DNA of 34,252 nucleotides from a bacterium (GCA_004562395.1 SFQY01000035.1:1-34252); one strand, 5' to 3'. Positions 22,379 to 30,996 are shown, counted from the first letter of the stretch. Made by a program: numbers and translations. Notes: generated by a model not told the origin, from the sequence alone.

Positions 22379-23530
22379 TCACAGGAAGAAGCGCCGGATC
22401 ACTCGGGAGAACCAGCCCGGTTCCTCCGCGTAGCCGCTGAAAAGGTAGCACCTCCGGCCCTCCCAGCTGACCTCATACCAGAGGTTGCCCAAGGGATTCA
22501 CAACGCTTCCCACCACTTCCACTTTCTCCCCATCCGTCAGCGCTGCCAGCGGTACGGAGCGGGCGTCGGTGGCATTGCTGCAGGGCAGGCTCATCAGCTC
22601 CACGTCCTTTGTGGTCCACAGGGATTTGCTTTCCGGGAACGTCTCTTTGGCGCGGCAGCGGTTCAGGTAGGTCTCCGGCCGGGTGCGCCGGGAGGCGGCC
22701 AGCAGCATGTCCACGGCATCCGTGTCTTCGTACAGAGCGTAAAGCTTCTGCTTCAGGCACTGGCGGTCGATGGTCAGGGTCCCCACCCTCCGGCCGGTGC
22801 GGAAGGTATCGTAGGTGGCGTAATAGGTGGATTCCATCAGCTCCGTGAAAACGCCGAAATCCCCGGCCCCCACCAGAATGCAGCCCGCCGACCACATGGC
22901 GCCCTGAATGGTGTGGTTGACGTTTCGGGTGTGGATATTGATCTGATCCGCCCGGGCCGTCACAAAGCCCTCGGGGGTCATATATACGGCGGAGACCTTG
23001 TCGTCTTCCTCACTGGTGCGGACATGGAGGGCCTCGTAAGCGCCCCCGTGTTTGATGGAGTACAGCTCATAGGTGCCGTCGCAGACCGTGGCGGGGCCCA
23101 CCTCCCCCACCTCTTCAAGCTCCCAGGCGCCGTATTCCAGGGGCCGGTCCGGCAGGGTGCTGCAGTCCTGGTTGAAATAGGCCAGATACGGCTCCCCCAG
23201 GGCGTCCAGCCGCACCGCCAGGCACACGGCGGAGACCCGGTAATAGGAAATGTCGGACAGGTCCGGGTGGGCCATGTTGTCCGAGCAGCCCTCAAACAGG
23301 AAAACTGCCGAGTAACCCTCCTCCAGAGTCTTGCCCACTGCCGGATCATTTCTGACGGCATAGTCCACCATCATCTGCATGTAGCGGCGGTTTTCGGGAT
23401 CCTTGATCAGCCCGGACAGGTCCGGCGAGAAGGGCTGGCCGGTTTCATAGGCGGCTCCCCTGGGGGAGTGGGACAGGAGCATCACTGCCATGAGCCAGAA
23501 GCACAGCAGGCGGGAAAGGCATTTCTTCAT
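22379..23530 (-). CDS. Secreted YkuD/DUF5675-like protein with C-terminal SH3 domain
   Basis: A 383-aa exported protein. Residues 1-27 form a signal peptide (basic start, hydrophobic 8-20, cleavage near RGAA). The middle (about 145-235) resembles the L,D-transpeptidase fold: DGTYELYSI (151-159), His200 in INIHTRN and Cys217 in WSAGCILVG. YkuD enzymes use an HG...SxGCR pattern to cross-link peptidoglycan; here the Arg after Cys is replaced by Ile-Leu, as in the GCILxG pattern of DUF5675 proteins. Residues about 320-375 form an SH3b-like wall-binding module (VPLAALTDGEKVEVVG, GNLWYEVSWEGRRCYLFSGY). The start has a GAGG site 8 bases upstream. A cell-wall role is likely; enzymatic activity is uncertain. 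Confidence 0.72.
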   Translation of the reverse strand: MKKCLSRLLCFWLMAVMLLSHSPRGAAYETGQPFSPDLSGLIKDPENRRYMQMMVDYAVRNDPAVGKTLEEGYSAVFLFEGCSDNMAHPDLSDISYYRVSAVCLAVRLDALGEPYLAYFNQDCSTLPDRPLEYGAWELEEVGEVGPATVCDGTYELYSIKHGGAYEALHVRTSEEDDKVSAVYMTPEGFVTARADQINIHTRNVNHTIQGAMWSAGCILVGAGDFGVFTELMESTYYATYDTFRTGRRVGTLTIDRQCLKQKLYALYEDTDAVDMLLAASRRTRPETYLNRCRAKETFPESKSLWTTKDVELMSLPCSNATDARSVPLAALTDGEKVEVVGSVVNPLGNLWYEVSWEGRRCYLFSGYAEEPGWFSRVIRRFFL

Positions 23531-23599
23531 GGTATAACCTCGTTGTCAGGCAGAAGGAACGACCTTGTGCCTGTATTCTTTCTTTTCGGCAGCCGGACA

Positions 23600-23684
23600 G
23601 CTGCCCTACACGGGAATTAAGATCGCTTCAGCGGGCATCGGGAACCGCTGCTCCCCCAGCATTCTCGGTATCGTTACTGCTATG
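23600..23684. other. Intergenic stretch upstream of the exported protein
   Basis: No gene, clear promoter or strong hairpin is seen. It lies between the start of the leftward exported-protein gene and the second-type repeat. Confidence 0.4.
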
Positions 23685-23941
23685 GATGATTATTTATCGC
23701 AGAAATGTACGTTGGTTCCGCCTGAGTGGGATCCGCACCAAAGGCTTCTCCTTGAGGAGAAGCTGTCTCGCGAAGCGAGACTGATGTGGTGATACCGCGG
23801 CACGTTTTCGCCGAAATGTCTCGATAATCGCAACTGTGCACCGCACACCACATCCGCCCCAGTGTGCGCACTGGGGCACCTTCTCCTTGAGGAGAAGGCT
23901 CCAGTGCAACCAACGTACATTCCTGCGCTAAACGATCATTT
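23685..23941. repeat. Second-type intergenic element, copy 2
   Basis: A close copy of 22018-22281. The left end (GATGATTATTTATC) is diverged; the right end AAACGATCATTT (23930-23941) is intact. It shares the CTTCTCCTTGAGGAGAAG, CTCGCGAAGCGAG and CCCCAGTG (23857-23876) hairpins in the same order. Outside the arms, ACGTTGGTTCC on the left is mirrored by CAACCAACGT on the right. Confidence 0.8.
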
Positions 23942-24044
23942 ACAATTCTGCTGAGTCAGGTCGATAAGCGTTAATGGAAATATGCAAAACCATAGGTGCG
24001 TCGGCGGGGTCATGACCCCGCCCTACGAAGATAAACGATCATTT
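23942..24044. repeat. Fragmentary repeat with GGCGGGGTCATGACCCCGCC palindrome
   Basis: Holds one arm of the GGCGGGGTCATGACCCCGCC module (24003-24022, followed by CTAC) that is paired at 31105-31215. It also has a TIR-like TCAGGTCGATAAGCG fragment and ends in AAACGATCATTT (24033-24044). It appears to be a partial element appended to the previous one. Confidence 0.65.
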
Positions 24045-24116
24045 TCCTCTTACAGGGACATATCTGCGGAAATTGTTTCCAGTTTATCATGTTTTTGGCT
24101 TTTCGTCAATCTTGCC

Positions 24117-24145
24117 TTGACATTTATACTCTAATCTGGTAGACT
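24117..24145 (+). promoter_or_regulatory. Promoter of the blaI-blaR1-like operon
   Basis: TTGACA (24117-24122), 17-base spacer, TAGACT (24140-24145). The -10 is inside the first CTCTA-N6-TAGA dyad, so a repressor bound there would block RNA polymerase. Confidence 0.85.
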
Positions 24146-24168
24146 GAATTTACTCTACATCATTAGAG
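24129..24168. promoter_or_regulatory. Tandem dyads, candidate BlaI-type operators
   Basis: CTCTA-N6-TAGAC at 24129-24144 and CTCTA-N6-TAGAG at 24153-24168 are two inverted repeats with the same spacing, 24 bp apart centre to centre. The first covers the -10 element, the second the region before the ribosome binding site. Their place directly ahead of a BlaI-type repressor suggests autorepression. Confidence 0.65.
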
Positions 24169-24181
24169 CAAAGGAGAACCC

Positions 24182-24559
24182 ATGATGGATACACCGAAGA
24201 TTTACGAAAGCGAATACCGCTTCTGTCTGATTCTCTGGGAGCATGAACCTGTCCGGAGCAAGGAGCTGGTCCGCCTCTGCCAGGAGCAGTTGGGCTGGAA
24301 GCCCACCACCACATACACCGTCATCAAGCGGCTGTCGGAACGTGGCGTGCTGAAAAACGAGAACACCCTGGTCACCTCCCTGGTATCCAAGGACGCGGTG
24401 CAGGAAGCGGAGCTGGGGGAATTTGTGGAAAAAACCTTCGAAGGCTCCCTGCCCGCCTTTGTGGCGGCCTTTACCCGCCGGGGAGACCTGCGCAAAGAGG
24501 ACATCGACGCCCTTCAGGCCATGATCGACCGGTACCGGAAGGAGGCAGGTCATGACTGA
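24182..24559 (+). CDS. BlaI/MecI/CopY-family transcriptional repressor
   Basis: A 125-aa winged-helix repressor. The conserved BlaI core is visible: ESEYRFCLILWEHEPVRSKE (9-28), the recognition helix TTTYTVIKRLSERGVLKNE (about 42-60), and the C-terminal dimerisation helices with FVAAFTRRGDLRKEDIDALQ. BlaI/MecI are cleaved after signalling by the cognate BlaR1 metalloprotease. The AAGGAG site fixes the ATG at 24182. It overlaps the BlaR1-like gene by 8 bases. No beta-lactamase or penicillin-binding protein gene is next to it, so the regulated stress may not be a beta-lactam. Confidence 0.93.
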   Translation: MMDTPKIYESEYRFCLILWEHEPVRSKELVRLCQEQLGWKPTTTYTVIKRLSERGVLKNENTLVTSLVSKDAVQEAELGEFVEKTFEGSLPAFVAAFTRRGDLRKEDIDALQAMIDRYRKEAGHD

Positions 24560-27233
24560 GCTGTTCCTTCAGGCCGTCAACCGCAGCATTTGCGCCGTCT
24601 GGGTGGTGCTGGCTGTGACTGCGGCACGGTTTTTGCTGAAAAGGGCTCCCAAGTGGATAAACGTCATCCTCTGGGGGCTGGTGGCTCTGCGGCTGGTGTG
24701 TCCCGTTTCCCTGGAAAGCGCCCTGAGCCTGATCCCCAGCGCCAAAACCGTTTCCCCGGAGATCCTCCTCTCCCCCGCCCCGGAGATTGCCTCCGGGATC
24801 GACTCCGTAAACCGCGTGGTCAATCCCATTCTAACAGAACATTTCGCTCCGGAGCCTGCGGCCAGCGCCAATCCCCTGCAAATTCTCATTCCCATTCTTG
24901 CTCTGGTCTGGTGCGCCGGAATGGCGGTGATGACGCTGTACACCGTCTTCAGCTACTGGCATCTGCGGCGGCAGGTGCGGACCGCCGTCCGGCTCGGGGA
25001 TGGGATCTGCCTCAGCGAATTTGTGTCCACCCCCTTCGTGCTGGGGCTGTTCCGGCCCCGGATCTATCTTCCCTATTCCCTGCCGGTGGCTGACAGGGAC
25101 TATGTCATTGCCCATGAGCGGACCCACATCCGCCGGAGGGACCACTGGTGGAAGCCACTGGGATTTCTGCTGCTGACGATTCACTGGTTCAATCCCTTCC
25201 TGTGGCTTGCCTATATTCTGCTGTGCCGGGACATTGAGCTGGCCTGCGACGAGAAGGTGGTCCAAGGTATGGACCCCGCCCAGAGGGTCTGCTACTCCCA
25301 GGCACTTCTTAATTGCAGCGTCAGCCGCCGGAACATCGCCGCCTGTCCCCTGGCCTTTGGGGAGGTGGGGGTGAAGGAGCGGATCAAAAACGTTCTGAGC
25401 TACAGAAAACCGGCTTTCTGGATCGTACTGGCGGCAGTGCTGGTCTGTCTCATGACAGCGGCCTGCTTCCTCACCGATCCTCAGACGCCGGAAGCTCTGA
25501 AATGGATCCAGTCCCTTTCGCCTTCAAAGGTTCTGCGCATCGAATACCGCTGTCCCGGCGCGGAACCGGGACAGCAATATGCCCTTTACGAAGGGGAGGA
25601 TCTTTCCGGAGCGGTGGAGGTCCTGAACCGCTTTGACGGCACCCGGATTCCGGAAAGCGCACTGGAACCCACCTCCGGAAGCCGTTACACCCTGACTGTG
25701 ACCACCACCGATCTGCGGATCCATACCGTAGAAAACATCGCCGATGTCTATCTGTGCATTGACGGAGATTTTTTTGAGGACACCCATCGTCTGCTGGCTC
25801 CCGGGTGGAACGCGTTTTTCCGGGGGACCGGTTATCTGCCCACGGCGGCGGAATCCGGCCTGGGGGTAGAAATGACCGTCGAGGAATGCAGCCCCACCGG
25901 CGCCACCGTTGTGTTCCGGCAGTACGGCACCGAAGACGGCTCCTCCCTCTTTGGGGGGAACGACTACTTCCTCCAGCGCTTTACGGAGGAAGGCTGGAAA
26001 GACCTGCCCACCCTGGAAAATCCCACCTTCACCAGAGGAAGCTACAGCTTCGCCTCCATCCGCCGTCAGAGCATCCAATGGCAATGGCTCTACGGCACGC
26101 TCCCGGAGGGTCACTACCGCATCGGCAAATCCGTGTCCCCGCTCCAGAACGGCGGCCAGGCCTGCACCGTCTACGGTGAGTTCACCCTGGACAGCTCCGT
26201 CTCCGGGAAGGAACTTCCCACCCGCTTCCTTGAATTGACAAGCTTTCCCCAAGACGACGGCGTTTGGGTCGGGATCGTGCCGACGGAGCTTGGTCAATCC
26301 CGCTACGCCCTCTGCCCGGATCAGGAGAGCGCCATCGCCGCCTTTGAAGAAGCCCTGGCTGCGGCCAGCTCAGGCACCGGATGGCGTGATGGCGACAGGC
26401 CCACAGGGATCACCATCCGGTATCAGGGAGAGTACCTCTTCCCCCTGGAATCCGGGGATATGGTCAGCTTCAGCGGACGGATCAGCGCCGCTGATGCCGC
26501 CGAGATCTATGCCATTTCCATGGAAATCGCCCGTCAGGCCGGGCATCAGAGTGCTGTCTGGCCGGAACAGATCCGCCGCGTCCGGTCCGCTGCTCTGGAC
26601 TGGTACGACACTGTGACCATAACGGACCCCCAGAAGCTCAGCCGGCTGGAAACCATGCTCAGCGGCTCCACCGTTCTCTTTGGCGGGGCCGGGTGTCCCT
26701 TCGGAAATCCGCTGACCCTGGAACTGGAAAACGGGGAAACCCTCACCCTCTCCATCGCCGCGGACAGGTGCGCCGCGTGGCTCTCCAACGGTGTCTATTT
26801 TGATTTCGGCAGCGGAAACGAGACGCTGTACCGGCTGTTCTCCTCCCCCCTCATTTACACCGCGGCCCGGGAAGGCGGGGAGAATCTGCCGGATATTCTG
26901 ACCTATCTGGATTGGAGCGATTACGCCAATACCTTCGGTCCGGAGGAAACCATGACCCTGATCACCCTTCTGAGAGACTGGGCCCTGGAGGACCCCGGCC
27001 CCGACCGGATCAGCACCATCCTGAACATCACCGCCGGACTGGACGGAGCCTATACCGAGGCCTTCGCCGGGGTTCTGCGGGCGCTGTACGAAGCCAATCC
27101 GGAGGACGTTTCCCGGGCCTGTCTTGCCAACGCCGCGGAGGCAGCCGAGCCTCTGGCCCTGCATCTTCTGTCCGAAAGCCTGGGCCTGGGGCTGGCGGAA
27201 ACCCGAAGCCTTCTGGAGTCCCACCTTCCCTGA
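24552..27233 (+). CDS. BlaR1-like M56 membrane metalloprotease with a very long C-terminal region
   Basis: An 893-aa signal transducer. Membrane segments lie near residues 8-30, 37-55, 108-130 and 203-224, with a further one near 290-308. Between them is the zinc protease core HERTH (188-192) with Glu229 in ELACDEKV as the third ligand, typical of M56/BlaR1. In known systems this domain cleaves BlaI when an outside sensor domain is occupied. Here about 580 residues follow the last membrane segment. They hold several beta-rich stretches plus an acidic helical tail, and I do not recognise a penicillin-binding sensor. A possible lipobox-like AAC lies near 305. The ligand is unknown. Its frame starts within blaI, so the two are coupled. 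Confidence 0.9.
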   Translation: MTELFLQAVNRSICAVWVVLAVTAARFLLKRAPKWINVILWGLVALRLVCPVSLESALSLIPSAKTVSPEILLSPAPEIASGIDSVNRVVNPILTEHFAPEPAASANPLQILIPILALVWCAGMAVMTLYTVFSYWHLRRQVRTAVRLGDGICLSEFVSTPFVLGLFRPRIYLPYSLPVADRDYVIAHERTHIRRRDHWWKPLGFLLLTIHWFNPFLWLAYILLCRDIELACDEKVVQGMDPAQRVCYSQALLNCSVSRRNIAACPLAFGEVGVKERIKNVLSYRKPAFWIVLAAVLVCLMTAACFLTDPQTPEALKWIQSLSPSKVLRIEYRCPGAEPGQQYALYEGEDLSGAVEVLNRFDGTRIPESALEPTSGSRYTLTVTTTDLRIHTVENIADVYLCIDGDFFEDTHRLLAPGWNAFFRGTGYLPTAAESGLGVEMTVEECSPTGATVVFRQYGTEDGSSLFGGNDYFLQRFTEEGWKDLPTLENPTFTRGSYSFASIRRQSIQWQWLYGTLPEGHYRIGKSVSPLQNGGQACTVYGEFTLDSSVSGKELPTRFLELTSFPQDDGVWVGIVPTELGQSRYALCPDQESAIAAFEEALAAASSGTGWRDGDRPTGITIRYQGEYLFPLESGDMVSFSGRISAADAAEIYAISMEIARQAGHQSAVWPEQIRRVRSAALDWYDTVTITDPQKLSRLETMLSGSTVLFGGAGCPFGNPLTLELENGETLTLSIAADRCAAWLSNGVYFDFGSGNETLYRLFSSPLIYTAAREGGENLPDILTYLDWSDYANTFGPEETMTLITLLRDWALEDPGPDRISTILNITAGLDGAYTEAFAGVLRALYEANPEDVSRACLANAAEAAEPLALHLLSESLGLGLAETRSLLESHLP

Positions 27234-27303
27234 CGGAAGCATACCAGGTCCATACCGGCAAAGCACGCCTTTCCCCTCCCGGAGACAAACTTCCGCCTCC
27301 CCA

Positions 27304-27331
27304 TTGCTTTTTCCCCCGGATGTGCTATACT
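27304..27331 (+). promoter_or_regulatory. Promoter of the tldD-tldE pair
   Basis: TTGCTT (27304-27309), 16-base spacer, TATACT (27326-27331), 35 bases before the tldD start. A moderate to good sigma-A match. Confidence 0.7.
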
Positions 27332-27366
27332 GGACCCAGGAAACCATAGAAAGGAAGCGCAATCAC

Positions 27367-28770
27367 ATGGGATTTTCTGAATTTCTGAACTCCCGGCGGG
27401 ACGCGGCCCGGGGGCTGGTGGCGCAGCTGCGGAAGCGGTTTGACTACGTCAGCGTGCTGGGTGTGGACGCCAAGGCCAAAACCGTCCAGGTCAACCGGAA
27501 CACCTCCAACATCAGCGCGGGCCGGGACACCGAATGCGGCTTCGTGGTGAAGCTGAGCAGCGGGAGCGTATTTTACGAGTACTCTCTGGACGACATCGCC
27601 GGAGACACCGAAGCCCTGGCCGAAAAGATCGCCGGGGCCTTCACCCTGAACGCCGCCCTGCTGGGCAATACCATCGACCCCGTGACCCTCAGCGACGAGC
27701 CTCTGACCCGGTCCTTCGCCCGGGAACACGATCTGGCGGACTACTCCGACCAGCAGCTGCTGGACTTCTGCAAAAACCAGTGCGCCGCCCTGCTGGGCAA
27801 AAGCGAACACCTGCTCAACGCCATGGTGTCCCTGAACATTCTGGAGACCTCCAAGCTGTTCATCTCCGAGCACCGGGAGCTGGACCAGAACTACAGCTGG
27901 GTCAACGGCATTCTGGTGGGCATTTACCAGGAGAACGACAAGGTGGTCCAGGTCTTCGACAGCGCCAACTACCACCTCATCGGCAAGGTGCTGGAGGAGC
28001 TGCCCACCATCACCGGCAAGCTGCTCCACACCGCCCACATGCTGACCCTGGCAAAGCCCATCACCCCCGGGGTTTACGACGTGATCACCGATCCCTCCAT
28101 CACGGGACTCATCGCCCACGAGGCCTTCGGCCACGGGGTGGAGATGGACCAGTTCGTCAAGGACCGGGCTCTGGCAAAGCAGTACGTGGGCAAGTATGTG
28201 GCAAGCCCCATCTGCAACATGCGTGACGGCGCGGCCTCCACCTTAAGCGCCGCCTCCTATTTCTTTGACGACGACGGCGTTCTGGCGGGGGACACCCAGA
28301 TCATCAAGGACGGCATCCTGGTCACCGGAATCTCCGACCTGGCCTCCGCTGCCCAGCTGGGCACCGCTCCCACAGGCAACGGCCGCCGGGAATCCTCCCG
28401 CCGCAAGGCCTACTCCCGGATGACCAACACCTTCTTTGAGCCGGGCAAGGACAAGCTCAGCGACATGATCGCCTCCATCGATCACGGCTACATGCTCTTC
28501 GACACCAACAACGGCATGGAGGACCCCAAAAACTGGGCCATCCAGTGCGTTGCCCAGTACGGCATCGAGATCGTGGACGGCAAGCTTACCGACAATTACG
28601 TTTCCCCCGTGGTTATGAGCGGCTATGTGCCCGACCTGCTGCAGTCCATCTCCATGATCTCCGACGACTTCAAGGTTACCGGAGCAGGCATGTGCGGCAA
28701 GGGCTATAAAGAATGGGTCCGGGTCAGCGACGGCGGTCCGGCCCTGAAAGTGAGGGTGAAGCTGGGATGA
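27367..28770 (+). CDS. tldD: TldD-type metalloprotease subunit
   Basis: Catalytic subunit of the TldD/TldE heterodimeric protease, which degrades unfolded peptides and, in some organisms, trims modified peptides such as microcin B17. The 467-aa protein has the zinc motif HEAFGH (251-256) and Cys443 near the C-terminus, which fits the known third ligand position of TldD. GRRESSRRKAYSRMTNTFFEPG is the usual substrate-cleft segment. The ATG at 27367 follows AAAGGA; the frame is open far upstream into blaR1, but without a site. It overlaps tldE by 4 bases. No peptide precursor gene was recognised nearby. Confidence 0.93.
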   Translation: MGFSEFLNSRRDAARGLVAQLRKRFDYVSVLGVDAKAKTVQVNRNTSNISAGRDTECGFVVKLSSGSVFYEYSLDDIAGDTEALAEKIAGAFTLNAALLGNTIDPVTLSDEPLTRSFAREHDLADYSDQQLLDFCKNQCAALLGKSEHLLNAMVSLNILETSKLFISEHRELDQNYSWVNGILVGIYQENDKVVQVFDSANYHLIGKVLEELPTITGKLLHTAHMLTLAKPITPGVYDVITDPSITGLIAHEAFGHGVEMDQFVKDRALAKQYVGKYVASPICNMRDGAASTLSAASYFFDDDGVLAGDTQIIKDGILVTGISDLASAAQLGTAPTGNGRRESSRRKAYSRMTNTFFEPGKDKLSDMIASIDHGYMLFDTNNGMEDPKNWAIQCVAQYGIEIVDGKLTDNYVSPVVMSGYVPDLLQSISMISDDFKVTGAGMCGKGYKEWVRVSDGGPALKVRVKLG

Positions 28771-30032
28771 ATACCGTTACCGAATTGCTCCGCGCCGATT
28801 CCCGGGTCAGCGGCTACAAGTTCAACATCCATAAGAAGGAAAGCTTCGAGCTGTTCTTCGTCAAGGGCAGGCTGGAAACCGTCCGCAGCACCGACACCTG
28901 CGACCGGGAGGTCACCGTTTACGTGGACCACGACGGCTTCCGGGGCGACGCCCAGTTCTTTATCTACCCCTCCACCACCGCCGAACAGCTCCGCGCCCTC
29001 ATCGACGAGGCCGTGGGCAAGGCCCTGCTCATCGACAACCAGGCCTACGAGCTTCCCGAAAAGCAGACCGGAAGCTACACCGTAGAGAGCAACTTCGCCG
29101 ATTACGCCCCCGGCGAACTGGCCGGTCTCATCGCCGAAGCCGTTTTCTCCGCCAACGACATTCCCAACGCCTCCCTGAACTCCGTGGAGATCTTCCTGAA
29201 CCGGCACACGGAGACCGTCGTCAACAGCCGGGGTCTTGATAAGATCCAGGTCCGCTACGACGCTATGGTGGAGGCCATCCCCACCTACAACGGAGAAAAG
29301 CAGAGCGTGGAGCTGTACCAGCAGTACAATTTCAGCACCATGGACCCGGAGGCCATCCGGGCCGAAATCGCGGATAAGCTGGCTGCCGTGAAGGCCCGCT
29401 ATGAGGCCGTCACCCCGGAACAGCCCCTGGACTGCCCGGTGGTACTCAACCGGCAGGAGCTGGCCGAGCTTTTCGGCAGCATCGCCCAGGATCTGAATTA
29501 CGCCACGGTGTATGCCCACGCCAACCTGTTCCGAAAGGGTCAGCCCATCCAGAAGGACCCCACCGGCGACCCCATCGGCATCACCATGAAGGGGCAGATT
29601 TCCGGCAGCGTCCGCAGCGCCCGGTTTGACAGCGACGGTCTGTCCCTGGGCTCCATCCGGCTGGTGGAAGATGGGCAGGCCGTGAACTACTACGGCTCCA
29701 ACCGCTACGGCCAGTATCTGGGAGAAACTCCCACCGGCTCCCTGCCCTGCCTGGCGGCGGACCCCGGTACCGCCGGGACGCCCCAGGGCGCCTATCTGGA
29801 GGTCATCTCCATGTCCGGCCTGCAGGTGGATCTCTACAACGACTATATCGGCGGTGAGATCCGTCTGGCCTATTATCACCAGGGCAGGCAGGTCCTCCCC
29901 GTCACCGGGATCTCCATCTCCGGCTGCCTCAGCCAGGTCCTCAACACCATCCGCCTTTCCTCCGACACCGCTGTCTACCGGGGCTATCAGGGTCCCGCTC
30001 AGGCGATCCTCAGCCAGATGAAGATCTTCTGA
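28767..30032 (+). CDS. TldE/PmbA-type non-catalytic protease partner
   Basis: A 421-aa homolog of TldD that lacks the HExxxH motif, as expected for the TldE (PmbA) subunit. Recognisable parts are the N-terminal YKFNIHKKESFELFFVKGRL, the central EAIPTYNGEKQSVELYQQYN and the C-terminal GGEIRLAYYHQGRQVLPVTG with ISGCLSQVLNTIRLSSD. It is expected to form the chamber with TldD. Its ATG overlaps the tldD stop codon (ATGA). The next gene has its own promoter. Confidence 0.9.
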   Translation: MNTVTELLRADSRVSGYKFNIHKKESFELFFVKGRLETVRSTDTCDREVTVYVDHDGFRGDAQFFIYPSTTAEQLRALIDEAVGKALLIDNQAYELPEKQTGSYTVESNFADYAPGELAGLIAEAVFSANDIPNASLNSVEIFLNRHTETVVNSRGLDKIQVRYDAMVEAIPTYNGEKQSVELYQQYNFSTMDPEAIRAEIADKLAAVKARYEAVTPEQPLDCPVVLNRQELAELFGSIAQDLNYATVYAHANLFRKGQPIQKDPTGDPIGITMKGQISGSVRSARFDSDGLSLGSIRLVEDGQAVNYYGSNRYGQYLGETPTGSLPCLAADPGTAGTPQGAYLEVISMSGLQVDLYNDYIGGEIRLAYYHQGRQVLPVTGISISGCLSQVLNTIRLSSDTAVYRGYQGPAQAILSQMKIF

Positions 30033-30087
30033 TCCGCCGCGCAACCTCCGCTTTACATCCTCTCCAAAAAACGCACACGGGAATTGA

Positions 30088-30116
30088 TAGACAACCCTCC
30101 TTTCTTCTGGTATACT
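30088..30116 (+). promoter_or_regulatory. Promoter of the HTH-GyrI-like regulator gene
   Basis: TAGACA (30088-30093), 17-base spacer, TATACT (30111-30116), 30 bases before the ATG at 30147. Good sigma-A match. Confidence 0.75.
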
Positions 30117-30146
30117 GACGGTATCCAAAAGTAAGGAGGGTTTCCC

Positions 30147-30896
30147 ATGTTTCTCGGCACGAATCTACAGTATCTTCGCAAAACCAACGGCAATATGACC
30201 CAGGAACGGCTGGCGGAGCGGATGGGCGTCTCCCGGCAGACTGTGTCCAAATGGGAATCCGGCGACGGCTGTCCGGAGCTTTCCAAGCTGGTGGAGCTGT
30301 GTGATGTGTTCTCCTGCAAGCTGGACGCCCTTCTGCGGGAGGACATGGCCGCCCGGGACACCATCTATTCTCCCGTCCGGATCCTGCGGGTGAAGGGCTT
30401 CCGGATGGCCCGGTATGTGATGATCTCCCCCCAGCCGGAGGATGATGTCAACGCCTATATGGACGCCTGGGCCCAGCGCAGCGGCCTGCTGGACATCCCC
30501 GGCCCCGCTCCGGTGCGCATCGGCTGGGATTTTCCCTATGTCTCCCAGGAGCAGAAAAGCCGCTTCGGCCTCCGGGGCTACGCGGCGGCCTACCTTCTTC
30601 CGGAGGGCTTTGAGCCGGTCTGCGGCGGGGCGGAAATCGTCTCTCAGCCGGAGACAAACTACGCGGTGATGACCGTCCGGGACCCCTTTGCCGCCGCCTT
30701 TGACCGCATTCCCCAGGCCTACCAGCGGATCCTGGAATACCTGTCCCATTCCGGCATCCCCAAAAGCGCGGAAAGCGGCTTCCTGCCCTGCTTCGAATGG
30801 GTCTGCACCCGGGATGGGGTGACATGCATGGATGTGTTCATCCACTGCGGCTCTACCGGCCAGGCTGTGGAATATCAGCTGGGACAGGTCGAATAG
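30147..30896 (+). CDS. XRE-type HTH regulator with GyrI-like ligand-binding domain
   Basis: A 249-aa fusion. Residues 1-70 are an XRE/Cro helix-turn-helix (NLQYLRKTNGNMTQERLAER, MGVSRQTVSKWESGDGCPEL). Residues about 92-245 resemble the GyrI/AraC effector-binding fold (RYVMISPQPEDDVNAYMDAW, YAVMTVRDPFAAAFDRIPQAY, PCFEWVC and the final strand MDVFIHCG), which binds small hydrophobic molecules in BmrR/Rob-type regulators. The pairing of XRE with this domain is less common than with MerR or AraC. The AAGGAGG site supports the start. It likely senses a drug or metabolite and may control the neighbouring flavodoxin (inference). Confidence 0.87.
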   Translation: MFLGTNLQYLRKTNGNMTQERLAERMGVSRQTVSKWESGDGCPELSKLVELCDVFSCKLDALLREDMAARDTIYSPVRILRVKGFRMARYVMISPQPEDDVNAYMDAWAQRSGLLDIPGPAPVRIGWDFPYVSQEQKSRFGLRGYAAAYLLPEGFEPVCGGAEIVSQPETNYAVMTVRDPFAAAFDRIPQAYQRILEYLSHSGIPKSAESGFLPCFEWVCTRDGVTCMDVFIHCGSTGQAVEYQLGQVE

Positions 30897-30965
30897 GCCC
30901 GCCGGAGAGAACTATCCCGCAAAATATTTCCGGCCCGGGATCAAAGACGTTTTTATGCACCCCGC

Positions 30966-30996
30966 ACAGGGGCGACCCTCGCGGTCGTCCGTCGCG
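30966..30996. repeat. Fragment of the GGGGCGACC repeat
   Basis: AGGGGCGACCCTCGCGGTCG matches one arm of the 30-bp inverted repeat at 17964-17993. No opposite arm is present here. Confidence 0.6.

Noticed and set aside
24182..27233. Beta-lactam resistance operon
   Set aside because: Only the regulator and sensor types are present; no beta-lactamase or resistant transpeptidase gene lies beside them.
27367..30032. RiPP biosynthesis cluster based on the tldD/tldE pair
   Set aside because: No precursor peptide, modification enzyme or exporter gene was found around it; the pair is also a general housekeeping protease.
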